This document shows, piece after piece, positions 17,931-27,854 of a stretch of DNA of 64,000 nucleotides. The stretch spans positions 744,001 through 808,000 of the forward strand of contig NZ_QNUM01000002.1 in NCBI RefSeq assembly GCF_003574655.1, read 5' to 3'. The DNA comes from Cohaesibacter haloalkalitolerans. GTDB taxonomy: Bacteria; Pseudomonadota; Alphaproteobacteria; Rhizobiales; Cohaesibacteraceae. The translations under genes and the position numbers were made by a program. Each line of letters opens with the position of its first letter. Within the stretch, counting starts at the first letter, position 1. The notes under the pieces were generated by a model. The model had not been told where the DNA came from, made no database searches, and was given only the letters and a program-made list of their open reading frames with translations.

Positions 17931-18488
17931 TCAGCTTTCCAGCACGAGGCGCCCGCGCTCCATGCGGAAGGTCTTGAGCTTGCCAAGAAAGCCCATGCCG
18001 ATGAGGGTCATGCCAAGGGCTCCTTTCGGGGCCACTATGACATCCAGATTCTTCACCTCGACCTGATCAATCCGGATGGAGCGGATGCGCGTGCGGGCAT
18101 ACCGGACTGTGCCGTTGGCTGTCTGGACACCAAACCGGAAATCCTGTCTGTCCAGCCGCAGGCCCAGCCTTTTTGCGTCCTCATAGGTCAGTGCCACCAT
18201 GGTAGCGCCGGTGTCGATCACTGCCCTGACGACCTTGTTGTTGATATGGGCCTTGGCGAAGAAATGCCCGCCGGGACCGGATTTCAGCACGGCACGGCGC
18301 ACGCCGTTGTAGTTGGCATGGGTTGGAGTGGCAGTCCGGGTGTTGCCTTCGGTGGATTGAGCGCTGAGCAGGGTTCCTTCATTGCTGCGCACCATATAGC
18401 CGCGGGCGACGAGCCAATCGGTTGCCATGCCGGGCAGCATGGTGAAGGCGACGACAGCCGCCAGAGCGATGAGAATGAGGCGTGCCAT
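17931..18488 (-). CDS. Retropepsin-like (clan AA) aspartic protease
   Basis: A 185-residue protein with one N-terminal membrane anchor (about 3-22) and a single retropepsin-like domain at about 72-180. The catalytic motif is AVIDTGATMVALTYEDAKRLGL (split when read; Asp92 in DTGAT), with the flap and hydrophobic-Gly motif GMTLIGMGFLGKL near the end. These TIGR02281-type proteases are common in alphaproteobacteria and should dimerise in the periplasm; the substrate is unknown. It follows the upp terminator on the same strand. Confidence 0.88.
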   Translation of the reverse strand: MARLILIALAAVVAFTMLPGMATDWLVARGYMVRSNEGTLLSAQSTEGNTRTATPTHANYNGVRRAVLKSGPGGHFFAKAHINNKVVRAVIDTGATMVALTYEDAKRLGLRLDRQDFRFGVQTANGTVRYARTRIRSIRIDQVEVKNLDVIVAPKGALGMTLIGMGFLGKLKTFRMERGRLVLES

Positions 18489-18590
18489 GCATCAGGTCTC
18501 CGGTTGTCCAGACCTCATCATTGATGCCGCCGATTGCCCTACCTCCGGTTAAGAAGAGGGCCCGTGCACGCTTTTTTCAGCACCAATGGT

Positions 18591-18615
18591 AAACAAGGCC
18601 TGAAGACAGGCCTTG
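18591..18615 (-). terminator. Terminator after upp
   Basis: CAAGGCCTG (18594-18602), an AAGA tetraloop and CAGGCCTTG (18607-18615) form a perfect nine-pair stem, followed on the minus strand by TTTACC. It lies 41 bases past the upp stop and closes the nucleoside cluster. Confidence 0.75.
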
Positions 18616-18655
18616 CTATCGTCGTCTCAGAACCGGGGCAAAACCCCAGCGGTAG

Positions 18656-19285
18656 CTACTTCGTGCCATACATGCGGTCGCCGGCATCGCCGAGACCTGG
18701 CAGGATGTAGTTCTTCTCGTTCAGCTTCTTGTCGATGGCAGCGGTGATCACCGGCACGTCAGGATGGGCGGTCGTGAAGGCCTTGATGCCTTCCGGTGCG
18801 GCCAAAAGGGAAACGAAGCGGATATTCTGAGCGCCGCGTTCCTTGAGCTTGTTGATGGCCAGAACGGCCGAATTGGCGGTGGCCAGCATCGGGTCGACAG
18901 CAATGACCAGACGATCTTCCAGATCGTCCGGAGCCTTGAAGTAATATTCGACGGCCTCGAAGGTCACCGGGTCGCGATAGAGGCCGACATGAGCCACGCG
19001 GGCGGACGGCACCAGATCAAGCATCCCTTCCAGCAGGCCGTTGCCTGCGCGCAGGATCGAGGCAAACACCAGTTTCTTGCCAGCAAGGGTCGGCGCTCTC
19101 ATTTCCATGAGGGGCGTTTCGATCAGCTTGCTGGTCATTTCCAGTTCGCGCGTTGCTTCATAGCACAACAGATGGGAAATCTCCCGCAGCAACTGACGAA
19201 ATGACGCGGTGGACGTGTCCTTGTCGCGCATGATGGTGAGCTTGTGCTGGACAAGCGGATGATCGACGACTGTTACCTGCTGCAT
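18656..19285 (-). CDS. upp: Uracil phosphoribosyltransferase
   Basis: A 209-residue enzyme, the usual length, that joins uracil to PRPP to give UMP. Visible family signatures are [38 protein letters not shown], the PRPP loop [17 protein letters not shown] (read in parts) and the C-terminal [10 protein letters not shown]. The PRPP loop has ATANS where many family members have ATGGS or ATGNS. It is the last gene of the salvage cluster and recovers uracil released from nucleosides. Confidence 0.96.
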   Translation of the reverse strand: MQQVTVVDHPLVQHKLTIMRDKDTSTASFRQLLREISHLLCYEATRELEMTSKLIETPLMEMRAPTLAGKKLVFASILRAGNGLLEGMLDLVPSARVAHVGLYRDPVTFEAVEYYFKAPDDLEDRLVIAVDPMLATANSAVLAINKLKERGAQNIRFVSLLAAPEGIKAFTTAHPDVPVITAAIDKKLNEKNYILPGLGDAGDRMYGTK

Positions 19286-19462
19286 GGCCCGATTCCTTTG
19301 TTCTATGGTGCAATTTCGCCTCTTTTAGCCCAAGCAGCGCGCAGAGGGCAAGCAAAGGGCCAAAAGCATGCGGATTGATGAACCGGTTTCTGGGCATAAT
19401 CCTAACAGATCCACCTTTTGGGGCTGGGCTCGCGGGCCATGCCCTGCGGGTGGGCGACCCGG

Positions 19463-20482
19463 TCAGCTGCGGTCAAGACGGTCCAGCAGCTGCGCTCTTG
19501 TTGCCTCGTCCAGAAAGGCCGCTTCCAGCGACCGACGGGTAAAGCCTTTCATGGTTTCCCGGTCCCAGCCGTTCGTTGCCGCCATCGCGTCGTATTCCTT
19601 GCCGACCGAAGTGGAGAAGAAGGGCGGATCATCCGACGACAGGGTCGTCAGCACACCGGCCTCGATCAAGATTGGCAGCGGATGCTCGGCAAGGGTCGGA
19701 TAGAGGCCGAGCGCCACGTTGGAATGGGGGCAGACTTCCAGCACGATGGCCTCATCGACCAGCCGGCGGACAAGATCCGGATCCTCGACCGAACGCACGC
19801 CATGGCCAATGCGGGTCACCGGCAGATGATCCAGCGCATCAATCACGCTCAACGGATTGCCGAACTCTCCGGCATGGGTTGTGCAGGCAAGCCCGGCGTC
19901 GTGGGCAATCCTGAAGGCCGGGGCAAACGCCCGCTGGCTGTAGAGGCGTTCGTCGCCGCCCATGCCGAAACCGGTAACCAACGGATGCGGCCGGGCTGCC
20001 ACGCGCCTTGCCACGTCGATGGCGGCTTCAGGCCCCATGTGGCGCAGACAGGTGACGATGAAGCGAGCCTCAAGGGGGAAGCCCTGCGCACTGCTCTTGG
20101 CCTTTGCCCGCTCATAGCCTTCCGAAATGCCCTCAAGCAGATTGTCGTAGCTCATGCCCATCAGTGCGACATGATCGGGCGAGAGGAAAAACTCGGTATA
20201 GATGCAGCCCTCTTCAGCATTGCGCAGGAGATAGTCCTCAGTCAGATCGGCATAGTCTTCCGGCGTGCAGATGACCGCAGCCACCTTGTCGTAGCATTCG
20301 AGGAAATTGGTGAAATCGGACCAGATATAGGTGCCGTCATCGCGCATGAAGGCATCGAGATTCTTGCCATGGCGTTCGGCCAGACGGTGCACCAGTTCGG
20401 GGTGAGCCGCCCCTTCGATGTGGACATGAAGTTCGGCCTTCAGAAGGCTCTGGCCGGAAGCTGCGGGATTGGTGTTCTGCAT
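19463..20482 (-). CDS. add: Adenosine deaminase
   Basis: A 339-residue zinc enzyme that converts (deoxy)adenosine to (deoxy)inosine. Metal and catalytic motifs are visible: AELHVHIEGA (His-x-His), the CTTHAGEFG region with catalytic Glu, RIGHGVR, and LSSDDPPFF with the zinc-binding Asp. The bacterial adenosine/adenine deaminase families are similar; the PNP and DeoB neighbours favour adenosine. It starts 12 bases after the small exported protein gene. Confidence 0.9.
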   Translation of the reverse strand: MQNTNPAASGQSLLKAELHVHIEGAAHPELVHRLAERHGKNLDAFMRDDGTYIWSDFTNFLECYDKVAAVICTPEDYADLTEDYLLRNAEEGCIYTEFFLSPDHVALMGMSYDNLLEGISEGYERAKAKSSAQGFPLEARFIVTCLRHMGPEAAIDVARRVAARPHPLVTGFGMGGDERLYSQRAFAPAFRIAHDAGLACTTHAGEFGNPLSVIDALDHLPVTRIGHGVRSVEDPDLVRRLVDEAIVLEVCPHSNVALGLYPTLAEHPLPILIEAGVLTTLSSDDPPFFSTSVGKEYDAMAATNGWDRETMKGFTRRSLEAAFLDEATRAQLLDRLDRS

Positions 20483-20494
20483 TGCTTTTCTTGT

Positions 20495-20842
20495 TCAATT
20501 GCCTTGAGGCGCGTTGCTCTTCGGGGCATTTCGATGGTCAGCCTGCCATTGGCAGCGCCAGCCTCTGGCCGGGAAACCGCGGTCGCATTGGAGCCACTGG
20601 CCGCAGGCGTGCTTGCCCCTCAGGCGGGTCATGCGCGGCCCGAAGGTTGCAGCCATCGGCCAAAGGTCTCTTGCGGCCTGTTGCGGATCGTCCGGGCAGT
20701 TGGCTGCCGCTGGCAAAAGCGGCTTGCGATCCATGGCGCCTGCCTTAGGCCCGCCTGGTTCGCCGCCCGCATGAGCCTGCGTGGCGGCAAGAAGCGCAAG
20801 GAAGACCACGGCACGATAGGATAATTGCATAAGTCTGGTCAT
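20495..20842 (-). CDS. Unknown small exported protein with four cysteines
   Basis: A 115-residue frame packed 15 bases after deoB and 12 bases before add, so probably a real operon member. It begins with a signal peptide (hydrophobic AVVFLALLAATQAHA, cleavage expected after AHA near residue 24). The mature part is Pro/Ala-rich and then has four cysteines (ANCPDD, KHACGQW, WLQCDR, GWRCQW), enough for two disulfides, in a Trp- and Arg-rich tail. I do not recognise the family. Why a periplasmic protein lies inside a cytosolic salvage operon is unclear. An internal ATG at 20830 is another possible start. Confidence 0.55.
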   Translation of the reverse strand: MTRLMQLSYRAVVFLALLAATQAHAGGEPGGPKAGAMDRKPLLPAAANCPDDPQQAARDLWPMAATFGPRMTRLRGKHACGQWLQCDRGFPARGWRCQWQADHRNAPKSNAPQGN

Positions 20843-20857
20843 ACTCCGTTTCTTCGG

Positions 20858-22096
20858 TCAGTCCTTGAGAAAGGAGGTTCCATGTTTTCCGGGCGCAAGG
20901 CCGAGGTGATCGGCGACCGTCTCGCCAATGTCGGCAAAGGTCAGGCGCTGACCGGCGTATCGCCCCTTGATGCCGGGCCCGAACATCAGAACGGGCACCT
21001 GCTCGCGGGTGTGGTCGGTGCCCTGCCAGGTGGGATCGCAGCCATGGTCAGCGGTGAGGATCACCAGATCACCGGGCTTTAGCACGGCTTCCAGTTCAGG
21101 GAGGCGGGCGTCGAAATATTCAAGCGCCGCAGCATAGCCCGGCACATCGCGCCGATGGCCGAAATGCATATCAAAATCGACGAGATTCGAGAAGACAAGA
21201 TCGCCATCCTTTGCCTCGCCAATAGCCTTCAGCGTTTCATCGAAGATGGCCGGGTTACCAGTTGCCTTGATCTTTTTCGTCACGCCCTGAGCGGCGAAGA
21301 TATCGGAGATCTTGCCAACGGCCAGCACCTGCCGACCGGCATCCTTGGCACGATCCAGCAGGGTCGGCTCCGGCGGCAAAACGGAATAGTCGTGGCGGTT
21401 GCCGGTGCGTTCGAAATCGGCGGGGGTTTCGCCAATGAATGGACGGGCGATGACACGGCCGATGTTGTAGGGGGCGACCAGATCGAAGGCGATCTCGCAA
21501 ATCTCGTAGAGGCGATCCAGCCCGAAATGCTCTTCATGAGCGGCAATCTGATAGACAGAATCCGCACTGGTGTAGCAGATCGGCATGCCGGTGCGGATGC
21601 TCTCCTCCCCCAGTTCATTGATGATCACCGTGCCAGAGGCGTGCTTGTCACCAAGAATGCCCGGCAGACCGGTTTTCTCCAGGAAGGCCTTTGTCATTTC
21701 CGGCGGGAAGGTTGGCTGGGTATCGGGGAAATAACCCCAGTCGAACGGCACCGGCACCCCGGCAATCTCCCAGTGGCCCGAAGGCGTGTCCTTGCCGATC
21801 GAGACTTCCACCGCATTGGCGCAGAGGCCTTCCGGTTCGCCCGCATAGGCAAGATTGGCCGGGCGGTTGCCGGTTGCCTTTTCGGCGATCAGCCCCAGCC
21901 CCAGACGATCCATGTTCGGCAGTTTGAGTGGCCCTGATCTGAGGCCTCCCTTGTCGCCCTTGCCCGCTGCACAGGCAGCCGCGATATGGCCCAGCGTGTC
22001 CGAGCCCTTGTCTGATGTCGGCTTGCCAAACTTGTCGGCGTCCGGCGCATTGCCGATGCCGAAGGAGTCAAGAACGAGTAGAAATGCGCGTGCCAT
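20858..22096 (-). CDS. deoB: Phosphopentomutase
   Basis: A 412-residue enzyme of the alkaline phosphatase superfamily that interconverts (deoxy)ribose 1- and 5-phosphates. Markers are [15 protein letters not shown] at the N-terminus, [18 protein letters not shown] with metal His residues, [13 protein letters not shown] and [11 protein letters not shown] with metal-binding Asp-His. It links the phosphorolysis reactions of PunA and DeoA to DeoC. The length is typical (about 405). Confidence 0.97.
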   Translation of the reverse strand: MARAFLLVLDSFGIGNAPDADKFGKPTSDKGSDTLGHIAAACAAGKGDKGGLRSGPLKLPNMDRLGLGLIAEKATGNRPANLAYAGEPEGLCANAVEVSIGKDTPSGHWEIAGVPVPFDWGYFPDTQPTFPPEMTKAFLEKTGLPGILGDKHASGTVIINELGEESIRTGMPICYTSADSVYQIAAHEEHFGLDRLYEICEIAFDLVAPYNIGRVIARPFIGETPADFERTGNRHDYSVLPPEPTLLDRAKDAGRQVLAVGKISDIFAAQGVTKKIKATGNPAIFDETLKAIGEAKDGDLVFSNLVDFDMHFGHRRDVPGYAAALEYFDARLPELEAVLKPGDLVILTADHGCDPTWQGTDHTREQVPVLMFGPGIKGRYAGQRLTFADIGETVADHLGLAPGKHGTSFLKD

Positions 22097-22181
22097 GGGG
22101 CACCCCCTTTATCTGAAAATTGTCTGCAAGGGAGCAACAGGTCTGGTCCCTGCCGCTCGACCCAGACGATTGGTCAATCGA

Positions 22182-23492
22182 TCACTGATCGATGATGTCA
22201 TAGATGGTCCTGCTCTGGGTGCCCGCCTCGCCGATGCGATAGGCGGCCCTGATACGGGCGGTTGCCCTGGTGACCTGATCGTCACTGTTGGCATAAACAC
22301 GGGCGATCGGCGTGTTGCTGTCCACCGGCTGACCAAGCCCGGCCAGCCCGTCAAAGCCGACGGAATGATCAATTGGATCTGCTGCCCGGATGCGGCCACC
22401 GCCCAGTTCGACAACGGCGATGCCGACCTCGCGGGTGTCAATGGCCTCAACCAGACCCGCCTTTTCAGCATAGATATCGACCACCATCGGGGCCAGCTTG
22501 AGGTAGTCTTCCATATTCTCGATGCAATCGGTGGGGCCACCCAGAGCGGCAACCATTTCAGCGAATTTCTCGGCCGCCCTTCCTGACCGGAAGGCATCCT
22601 CGATCTTTTCGGTTCCCTCGTCACGGCTTGCAACGACGCCGCCGATCAGCAGCATTTCAGCGCACAGCGCAACGGTGATCTCCCAGTTGCGCGGATCGAT
22701 GGCGTCGCCGGTCAGAAACTGCACCGCGTTTTTCATTTCGATGGCGTTGCCCGCCGCCGTGGCGAGCGGCTCGTTCATGTCGGTGATGAGGGCTGCGGTC
22801 TTCACACCCGCCCCATTGGCGACGGTCACAAGGCTTTTGGCCAGTTCGATGCTTTCCTGATGGGTTGGCATGAAGGCACCCGAGCCGGACTTGACGTCGA
22901 GCACCAGCCCCTGCAGGCCGGCGGCCAGCTTTTTGGACAGGATCGAGGCGGTGATGAGATGGATGCTCTCCACAGTCGCGGTAACATCGCGGATGCCATA
23001 GAAGCGCTTGTCGGCCGGGGCAAGGTCTGCTGTCTGGCCGATGACGGCGCAACCGACCTCCCTTGTCACCTTGCGGAACAGGGCGTTGTCTGGCTGGGTG
23101 ATGTAGCCGGGAATGGAATCGAACTTGTCGAGTGTGCCGCCGGTGTGGCCAAGGCCACGCCCCGAGATCATCGGTACAAATGCCCCGCAGGCCGCCAGCG
23201 CCGGGGCCAGCATCAGCGAGGTATTGTCGCCGACACCGCCGGTCGAGTGCTTGTCGACGACCGGGCCATTGAGCTCAGACCAGTCCAGCACCGAGCCGGA
23301 ATCGCGCATGGCCAGCGTCAGGGCAACCCGTTCATCCAGTTCCATGCCGCGAAAGAAGACGGCCATGGCCAGCGCCGAGATCTGCCCCTCGGTTACCGAT
23401 CCATCGGTGATGCCCTTGACGAAGAACTGGATTTCCTCGGCACTCAGGGTGCCGCCGTCGCGTTTCTTGCGAATGATTTCCTGTGGCAGCAT
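22182..23492 (-). CDS. deoA: Thymidine phosphorylase
   Basis: A 436-residue enzyme that splits thymidine or deoxyuridine with phosphate. It opens with the family pattern [21 protein letters not shown] (read in parts), holds [20 protein letters not shown] for phosphate and base binding, and [20 protein letters not shown]. The C-terminal PYNP domain is present. Its ATG shares one base with the deoC stop (TGATG), so translation is coupled. Confidence 0.97.
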   Translation of the reverse strand: MLPQEIIRKKRDGGTLSAEEIQFFVKGITDGSVTEGQISALAMAVFFRGMELDERVALTLAMRDSGSVLDWSELNGPVVDKHSTGGVGDNTSLMLAPALAACGAFVPMISGRGLGHTGGTLDKFDSIPGYITQPDNALFRKVTREVGCAVIGQTADLAPADKRFYGIRDVTATVESIHLITASILSKKLAAGLQGLVLDVKSGSGAFMPTHQESIELAKSLVTVANGAGVKTAALITDMNEPLATAAGNAIEMKNAVQFLTGDAIDPRNWEITVALCAEMLLIGGVVASRDEGTEKIEDAFRSGRAAEKFAEMVAALGGPTDCIENMEDYLKLAPMVVDIYAEKAGLVEAIDTREVGIAVVELGGGRIRAADPIDHSVGFDGLAGLGQPVDSNTPIARVYANSDDQVTRATARIRAAYRIGEAGTQSRTIYDIIDQ

Positions 23493-24250
23493 CAGTAACC
23501 CTCTCCGGCCTTTGCGGTTTCGCCCTTTATTTCCGCCAGCAGCGCGTCGAGCACGCCCGATGCGCCAAAGCGGAAGGTTTCAGGCGTCGCCCAATCCGAG
23601 CCCATGTATTTTGCGGCGATTGCCAGATAGGTCCCGGCATCGTCCAGCGTTCTTACACCACCGGCAGGCTTGAAGCCAACCGCTTTACCACTCTCGGCAA
23701 TGGCTTCCATCATGATTTCCGCCGCCTCCGGTGTGGCATTGACGGCAACCTTGCCGGTCGAGGTCTTGATGAAATCCGCCCCGGCGTCAATCGCCATGTC
23801 GGCTGCCGCGCGGATCAGCGCAGGGTCCTTCAATTCGCCGGTTTCGAGAATGGTTTTGAGTTTCGTCGGAGCAGGAACTGCCGCCCTTACCCTCTCCACC
23901 ATCGTCTCGGCAAAGCCGCGCCGCCCCTCCATGAAGGCATGATAGGGGATGACCAGATCGATCTCATCGGCTCCATCGGCAAGCGCCAGTTCGGTTTCTG
24001 CAAGGGTGACGAAAAGGTCTTCACCACCATGAGGGAAATTGACCACCGTGGCAACGCGGATCGTGGTGCCCTTGAGGCATTCCCTTGCCTTGGCAACAAA
24101 GCGCGGCCAGACGCAAACGGCGGCCGTGTTGCCATAAAAGGTCCGGGCGCGTTTGCACAGCGCCTCGATGGCGGCATCATCACAGGTATCGGTAAGGTCA
24201 GTCAGATCGAGCAGAGAGATGGCTTTTTGTGCCAGATTCTTGTTGTCCAT
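23492..24250 (-). CDS. deoC: Deoxyribose-phosphate aldolase
   Basis: A 252-residue class I aldolase that splits 2-deoxyribose 5-phosphate into glyceraldehyde 3-phosphate and acetaldehyde. The Schiff-base lysine lies in [10 protein letters not shown], with VCVWPRFV and the second lysine/Gly-rich motif [10 protein letters not shown]. The ATG at 24250 was preferred over an upstream GTG at 24292 because the added residues look non-coding. It lies between punA and deoA. Confidence 0.96.
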   Translation of the reverse strand: MDNKNLAQKAISLLDLTDLTDTCDDAAIEALCKRARTFYGNTAAVCVWPRFVAKARECLKGTTIRVATVVNFPHGGEDLFVTLAETELALADGADEIDLVIPYHAFMEGRRGFAETMVERVRAAVPAPTKLKTILETGELKDPALIRAAADMAIDAGADFIKTSTGKVAVNATPEAAEIMMEAIAESGKAVGFKPAGGVRTLDDAGTYLAIAAKYMGSDWATPETFRFGASGVLDALLAEIKGETAKAGEGY

Positions 24251-24340
24251 TGTTTTTCTCTTTTTTTGAAGAATACCCGAAAAAGCAGCCACAGAAGGGA
24301 GGCTCCGAGCGAGCAGACAGAAAGCCCCCCTGCTCGGCGG

Positions 24341-25156
24341 TCAGTCCGCCATTGCCTTCAGATAGGCGCGGATCACCCCGATCAGCTTCTGTGCGCCGAC
24401 CGGGCCCATTTCCTTGGTCTCTTCATGGGACAGTTCGTTGCCGGTCATGCCGGCACCAAAATTGGTAATCGTCGAAATGGCTGCAACCCGCAGCCCCATC
24501 CAGCGGGCGAGGATGACTTCCGGCACGGTGGACATACCGACAGCATCGGCTCCCAGAATGCGGGCAGCGCGGATTTCCGCCGGGGTTTCGAAATTGGGGC
24601 CGGAGAACCAGGCATAGACGCCGGATTTGAGGGCCACATCGGCAGCTTCAGCCGCCTTGGCAAGATCGGCCCGGATCGACGCATCATAGGCCTCGGTGAG
24701 GCCGACAAAGCGATCATCGCTCTCCACCCCGATCAGCGGCGACCGACCGGACCAGTTGATGTGATCATCGATCAGCATAAGCTCGCCGGGCGCAATGTCT
24801 TCGCGTAGCGACCCGGCTGCATTGGTCAACAGGACCTGGTCGCAGCCAAGCGCCTTGAGGGTTGCCAGCGGCTGTTTCATGACCGTTGCGTCGCCATGTT
24901 CATAATAGTGGGCCCGGCCAGCCAGAATGGCGACCTGAACGCCCATCAACGAGCCGACAACCAGTTCGGACGCATGGGACGAGACGGACGACACCGGAAA
25001 GCCCGGCAGGGACTGATAGGGAAAACGCTGGGCATTCTCTACCTCATCGGCCAGAGCCCCAAGGCCCGAGCCAAGCACCATTCCCACCCGGGCAGGGCCA
25101 TCCACTTTGTCCAAAATCCGTTTGGCGGCATCCTTGGCGAGACCTGTAATGGTCAT
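24341..25156 (-). CDS. punA: Purine-nucleoside phosphorylase
   Basis: A 271-residue trimeric-type (PNP/MTAP family) enzyme. Signatures are VGMVLGSGLGALAD (phosphate loop), SSHASELVVG, LAGRAHYYEHGD, LLTNAAGSL and the NAEvGMST-like DAVGMSTVPEVILA region. It releases purine base from (deoxy)inosine and (deoxy)guanosine. The order cdd-punA-deoC-deoA-deoB-add-upp forms a full salvage route. Confidence 0.95.
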   Translation of the reverse strand: MTITGLAKDAAKRILDKVDGPARVGMVLGSGLGALADEVENAQRFPYQSLPGFPVSSVSSHASELVVGSLMGVQVAILAGRAHYYEHGDATVMKQPLATLKALGCDQVLLTNAAGSLREDIAPGELMLIDDHINWSGRSPLIGVESDDRFVGLTEAYDASIRADLAKAAEAADVALKSGVYAWFSGPNFETPAEIRAARILGADAVGMSTVPEVILARWMGLRVAAISTITNFGAGMTGNELSHEETKEMGPVGAQKLIGVIRAYLKAMAD

Positions 25157-25303
25157 GAGCGCTTCTCCCTCTCAAGCGTATGGATCTTTTATCCTTATCG
25201 CCTTGTTATGGCGACTTTTTGTCAGTTTGGTGAGACCAGCCGGAGCGCTGTCTCTCGCAGGGCTCCGGTGTCTATCGATATTGATCGCTGGTCTTTTGCG
25301 ACT

Positions 25304-25741
25304 CTAGCGATTTTCTTCCAGATCGAAGGCGGCGGGCAGCAGGGCTCCCAGAGTGAAGCTCTGCCTGATGCCGCCCAGATCGGCCGCATGCACAACGGTT
25401 TCCGGGCTGCCGAATTCCCGAATGCGCTGGCGGCAGCCACCACATGGGGTAATCGGCGGCGTGTGGTCGGCGATGACCACCAGTTCCTCAATGGCGCGGC
25501 TGTCGGCCACGTCGCTGCTCGCCATGATCATGGCAGAGATGGCCGAGGTTTCTGCACACCAGCCTTCCGGGTAGGAGGCGTTTTCGATGTTGCAGCCGGT
25601 GTGGATGGTGCCCGAACGCGTGCGCAGGGCGACCCCGACAGGAAAGCGCGAATAGGGCACATGGGCCTTCTTGCGCGCTTCAGTTGCCAGAGCCAGCAGC
25701 TTCAGCGTCTCTTCGGTCACAGCGATGGTGGTGGTGCTCAT
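25304..25741 (-). CDS. cdd: Cytidine deaminase
   Basis: A 145-residue homotetrameric-type zinc enzyme that converts (deoxy)cytidine to (deoxy)uridine. The zinc and catalytic motifs are CAETSAI (Cys-Ala-Glu) and TPCGGCRQRIREF (Pro-Cys-x-x-Cys). The NIENASYPEG substrate motif is also present. It begins 9 bases after the second permease gene. Confidence 0.96.
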   Translation of the reverse strand: MSTTTIAVTEETLKLLALATEARKKAHVPYSRFPVGVALRTRSGTIHTGCNIENASYPEGWCAETSAISAMIMASSDVADSRAIEELVVIADHTPPITPCGGCRQRIREFGSPETVVHAADLGGIRQSFTLGALLPAAFDLEENR

Positions 25742-25750
25742 GGGCTGCTC

Positions 25751-26722
25751 CTAGCGTTCCTTGGTGTAAGGCACACCATCCGCCTTGGGCGGAATGGACT
25801 TGCCGATGAAGCCAGCCAGCAGGATGACCGTGAGAATATAGGGCAAGGCCTGCATGGCCTGCACCGGCACCTCACCGACAACCGGCAACGCGGTGCCCTG
25901 CATGCGGATAGCGACCGCATCAAGGAAGCCGAACAGGAAACAAGCGCCAAGGGCGTTAAGCGGCTTCCATTTGGCAAAGACCAGAGCGGCCAGCGCGATG
26001 AAGCCCTTACCTGCGGTCATGTCCTTGGAGAAGCCTGCCGACTGGGCAATCGAAAGATAGGCCCCGGCAAAGCCGCACAGGATGCCCGCGATGATCACAG
26101 CCCGGTAGCGCATCCAGGCAACCGAGATGCCTGCGGTGTCGACAGCGCCGGGGTTTTCCCCCACGGCCCTCAGACGCAGGCCGAAACGGGTGCGGTAAAG
26201 GATCCACCATGTCAGCGGAATGGCGATGAAGGCAGCATAGACCAGCAGGGAATGGCCCGAGATGATATCGGAATAGATCCGCCCGATGACCGGCACATTC
26301 CGCATGGGTTCAGCAAAGGGCAAGGTGATCTCGGTGAAGCGGGCGGTGTTGGGCAATTGCGGTGTCTTGCCGCCGCGTCCGAACCATGCCTGCCCGAGCA
26401 GCGCCGTCAGACCGCTGGCAACAAAGTTGATGGCAACGCCCGAGACGATCTGGTTGCCGCGCTGGGTGATGGAGGCATAGCCGTGCACCAGCGCCAGCCC
26501 GATGGAAACCAGAATGGCGGCCAAGAGGCCAAGCCATGCCGAGCCGGTAATCGCGGCAACGCAGCCCGCCGCAAAGGCACCGCCGAGCATCTTGCCTTCA
26601 AGGCCGATGTCGACCACGCCGGAGCGTTCGGAATAGAGCCCGGCAAGGCAGGCAAAGAGCAGCGGCACGGAAAGACGCACTGCGGAGTCTGTCGTCAGAA
26701 TGAGTGTCTGCAGGAAATCCAT
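25751..26722 (-). CDS. Nucleoside-type ABC transporter permease (second subunit)
   Basis: A 323-residue polytopic inner-membrane protein of the branched-chain amino acid/BMP permease family (BPD_transp_2). Typical segments are LFACLAGLYSERSGVVDIGLEGKML (read in parts), GEVPVQAMQALPYILTVILLAG and RAVGENPGAVDTAGI. The IGLEG and GENP patterns mark the subunit often called NupQ or YufQ. It partners the larger permease, the double ATPase and the BMP binding protein just upstream. Nucleoside specificity is inferred from the salvage genes. Confidence 0.9.
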   Translation of the reverse strand: MDFLQTLILTTDSAVRLSVPLLFACLAGLYSERSGVVDIGLEGKMLGGAFAAGCVAAITGSAWLGLLAAILVSIGLALVHGYASITQRGNQIVSGVAINFVASGLTALLGQAWFGRGGKTPQLPNTARFTEITLPFAEPMRNVPVIGRIYSDIISGHSLLVYAAFIAIPLTWWILYRTRFGLRLRAVGENPGAVDTAGISVAWMRYRAVIIAGILCGFAGAYLSIAQSAGFSKDMTAGKGFIALAALVFAKWKPLNALGACFLFGFLDAVAIRMQGTALPVVGEVPVQAMQALPYILTVILLAGFIGKSIPPKADGVPYTKER

Positions 26723-26734
26723 GGTCAGCCTCCC

Positions 26735-27853
26735 CTACGCTTCCTGTCCGAGATCATCGGACCGGGATGTGAAGATCCGCACGAGAGCGGGCCGGAACAT
26801 ATGCTCCATGGCACCGGCAAACAGGATCACCAGACCCTGAATGGAAATGATCATGTCGCGGGTGATCTTGGGCATTTCAAACGCCAGCTCAGCACCGCCC
26901 TGATAGAGCATGCCGAACAGGATCGAGGCCATGATGATACCCACCGGATGGGAGCGTCCCATCAATGCCACTGCGATACCGACGAAGCCATAGCCGGTGA
27001 CATAGTCGAGCAGCAGACGGTTCTGGGCGCCCATGACCTCGTTGAGTGCCATGAGACCGGCAAGGCCACCGGAAATCATCATGGTGATGATGATGATCCG
27101 CGACAGGTTCATGCCCGCATAGACGGCTGCATCGGGGTTGGTGCCGAAGGTGCGGATGGCATAGCCAAGACGGGTACGCCAGATCAGCGCCCAGACGAAG
27201 ACACAGGCCAGCAATGCCACCACGAAGGACAGGTTGAGCGGCGAGGACGCCATCTTGATACCGAACCAGCCAGCCACATCATGGATGAAGGGCAGTCGCC
27301 CACCTTCAAGGAAGGTGCGGCTTTCAGGCTGCATCGATCCGGGCTGTTTGAAGACCTCCACCAGAAGGTAGGCCATCAGCGAATAGGAGATGAAGTTGAA
27401 CATGATCGTCGTGATCACGATGTGACTGCCGCGCTTGGCCTGCAGATAGGCTGGAATGGCCGCCCAGGCGGCACCGAACAGCACCGCGCCAAGCAGCGCG
27501 AAGGGGAAGGTCACATACCATGGCACATAGTGATCGAGGGCCAGACAGGCAAGCGTGACGCCAAGACCGCCGACATAGGCCTGTCCCTCGCCACCAATGT
27601 TGAACATGCCCGCATGGGCCGCCACCGCAACGGCAAGGCCGGTGAAAATGAAGTTGGTGGTGTAGTAGAGCGTGAAGCCCACACCCTCGCTATAGCCAAG
27701 CGATCCCTGCACCAGCCAGTAGACGGCCTCAAGCGGGTTCTCGCCGATCAGCAGCACCACCAGACCGGAGACCAGCAGGGCCGCCGTCAGATTGAGCAGC
27801 GGGATCAGGCCATAGTCGACCCAGCGGGGCAATTTTGCATTCTGTGCACTCAT
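26735..27853 (-). CDS. Nucleoside-type ABC transporter permease (first subunit)
   Basis: A 372-residue membrane protein of the same permease family (NupP/YufP-like). Identifiable parts are MFNIGGEGQAYVGGLG, ANIVITTIMFNF-like HIVITTIMFNFISYS, RTFGTNPDAAVYAGMN and GYGFVGIAVALMGRSHPVGI. About eight to ten hydrophobic segments are seen. The chosen ATG (27853) is directly after the ATPase stop codon; an upstream start at 27907 would overlap the ATPase gene. Confidence 0.9.
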   Translation of the reverse strand: MSAQNAKLPRWVDYGLIPLLNLTAALLVSGLVVLLIGENPLEAVYWLVQGSLGYSEGVGFTLYYTTNFIFTGLAVAVAAHAGMFNIGGEGQAYVGGLGVTLACLALDHYVPWYVTFPFALLGAVLFGAAWAAIPAYLQAKRGSHIVITTIMFNFISYSLMAYLLVEVFKQPGSMQPESRTFLEGGRLPFIHDVAGWFGIKMASSPLNLSFVVALLACVFVWALIWRTRLGYAIRTFGTNPDAAVYAGMNLSRIIIITMMISGGLAGLMALNEVMGAQNRLLLDYVTGYGFVGIAVALMGRSHPVGIIMASILFGMLYQGGAELAFEMPKITRDMIISIQGLVILFAGAMEHMFRPALVRIFTSRSDDLGQEA

Positions 27854-27854
27854 T

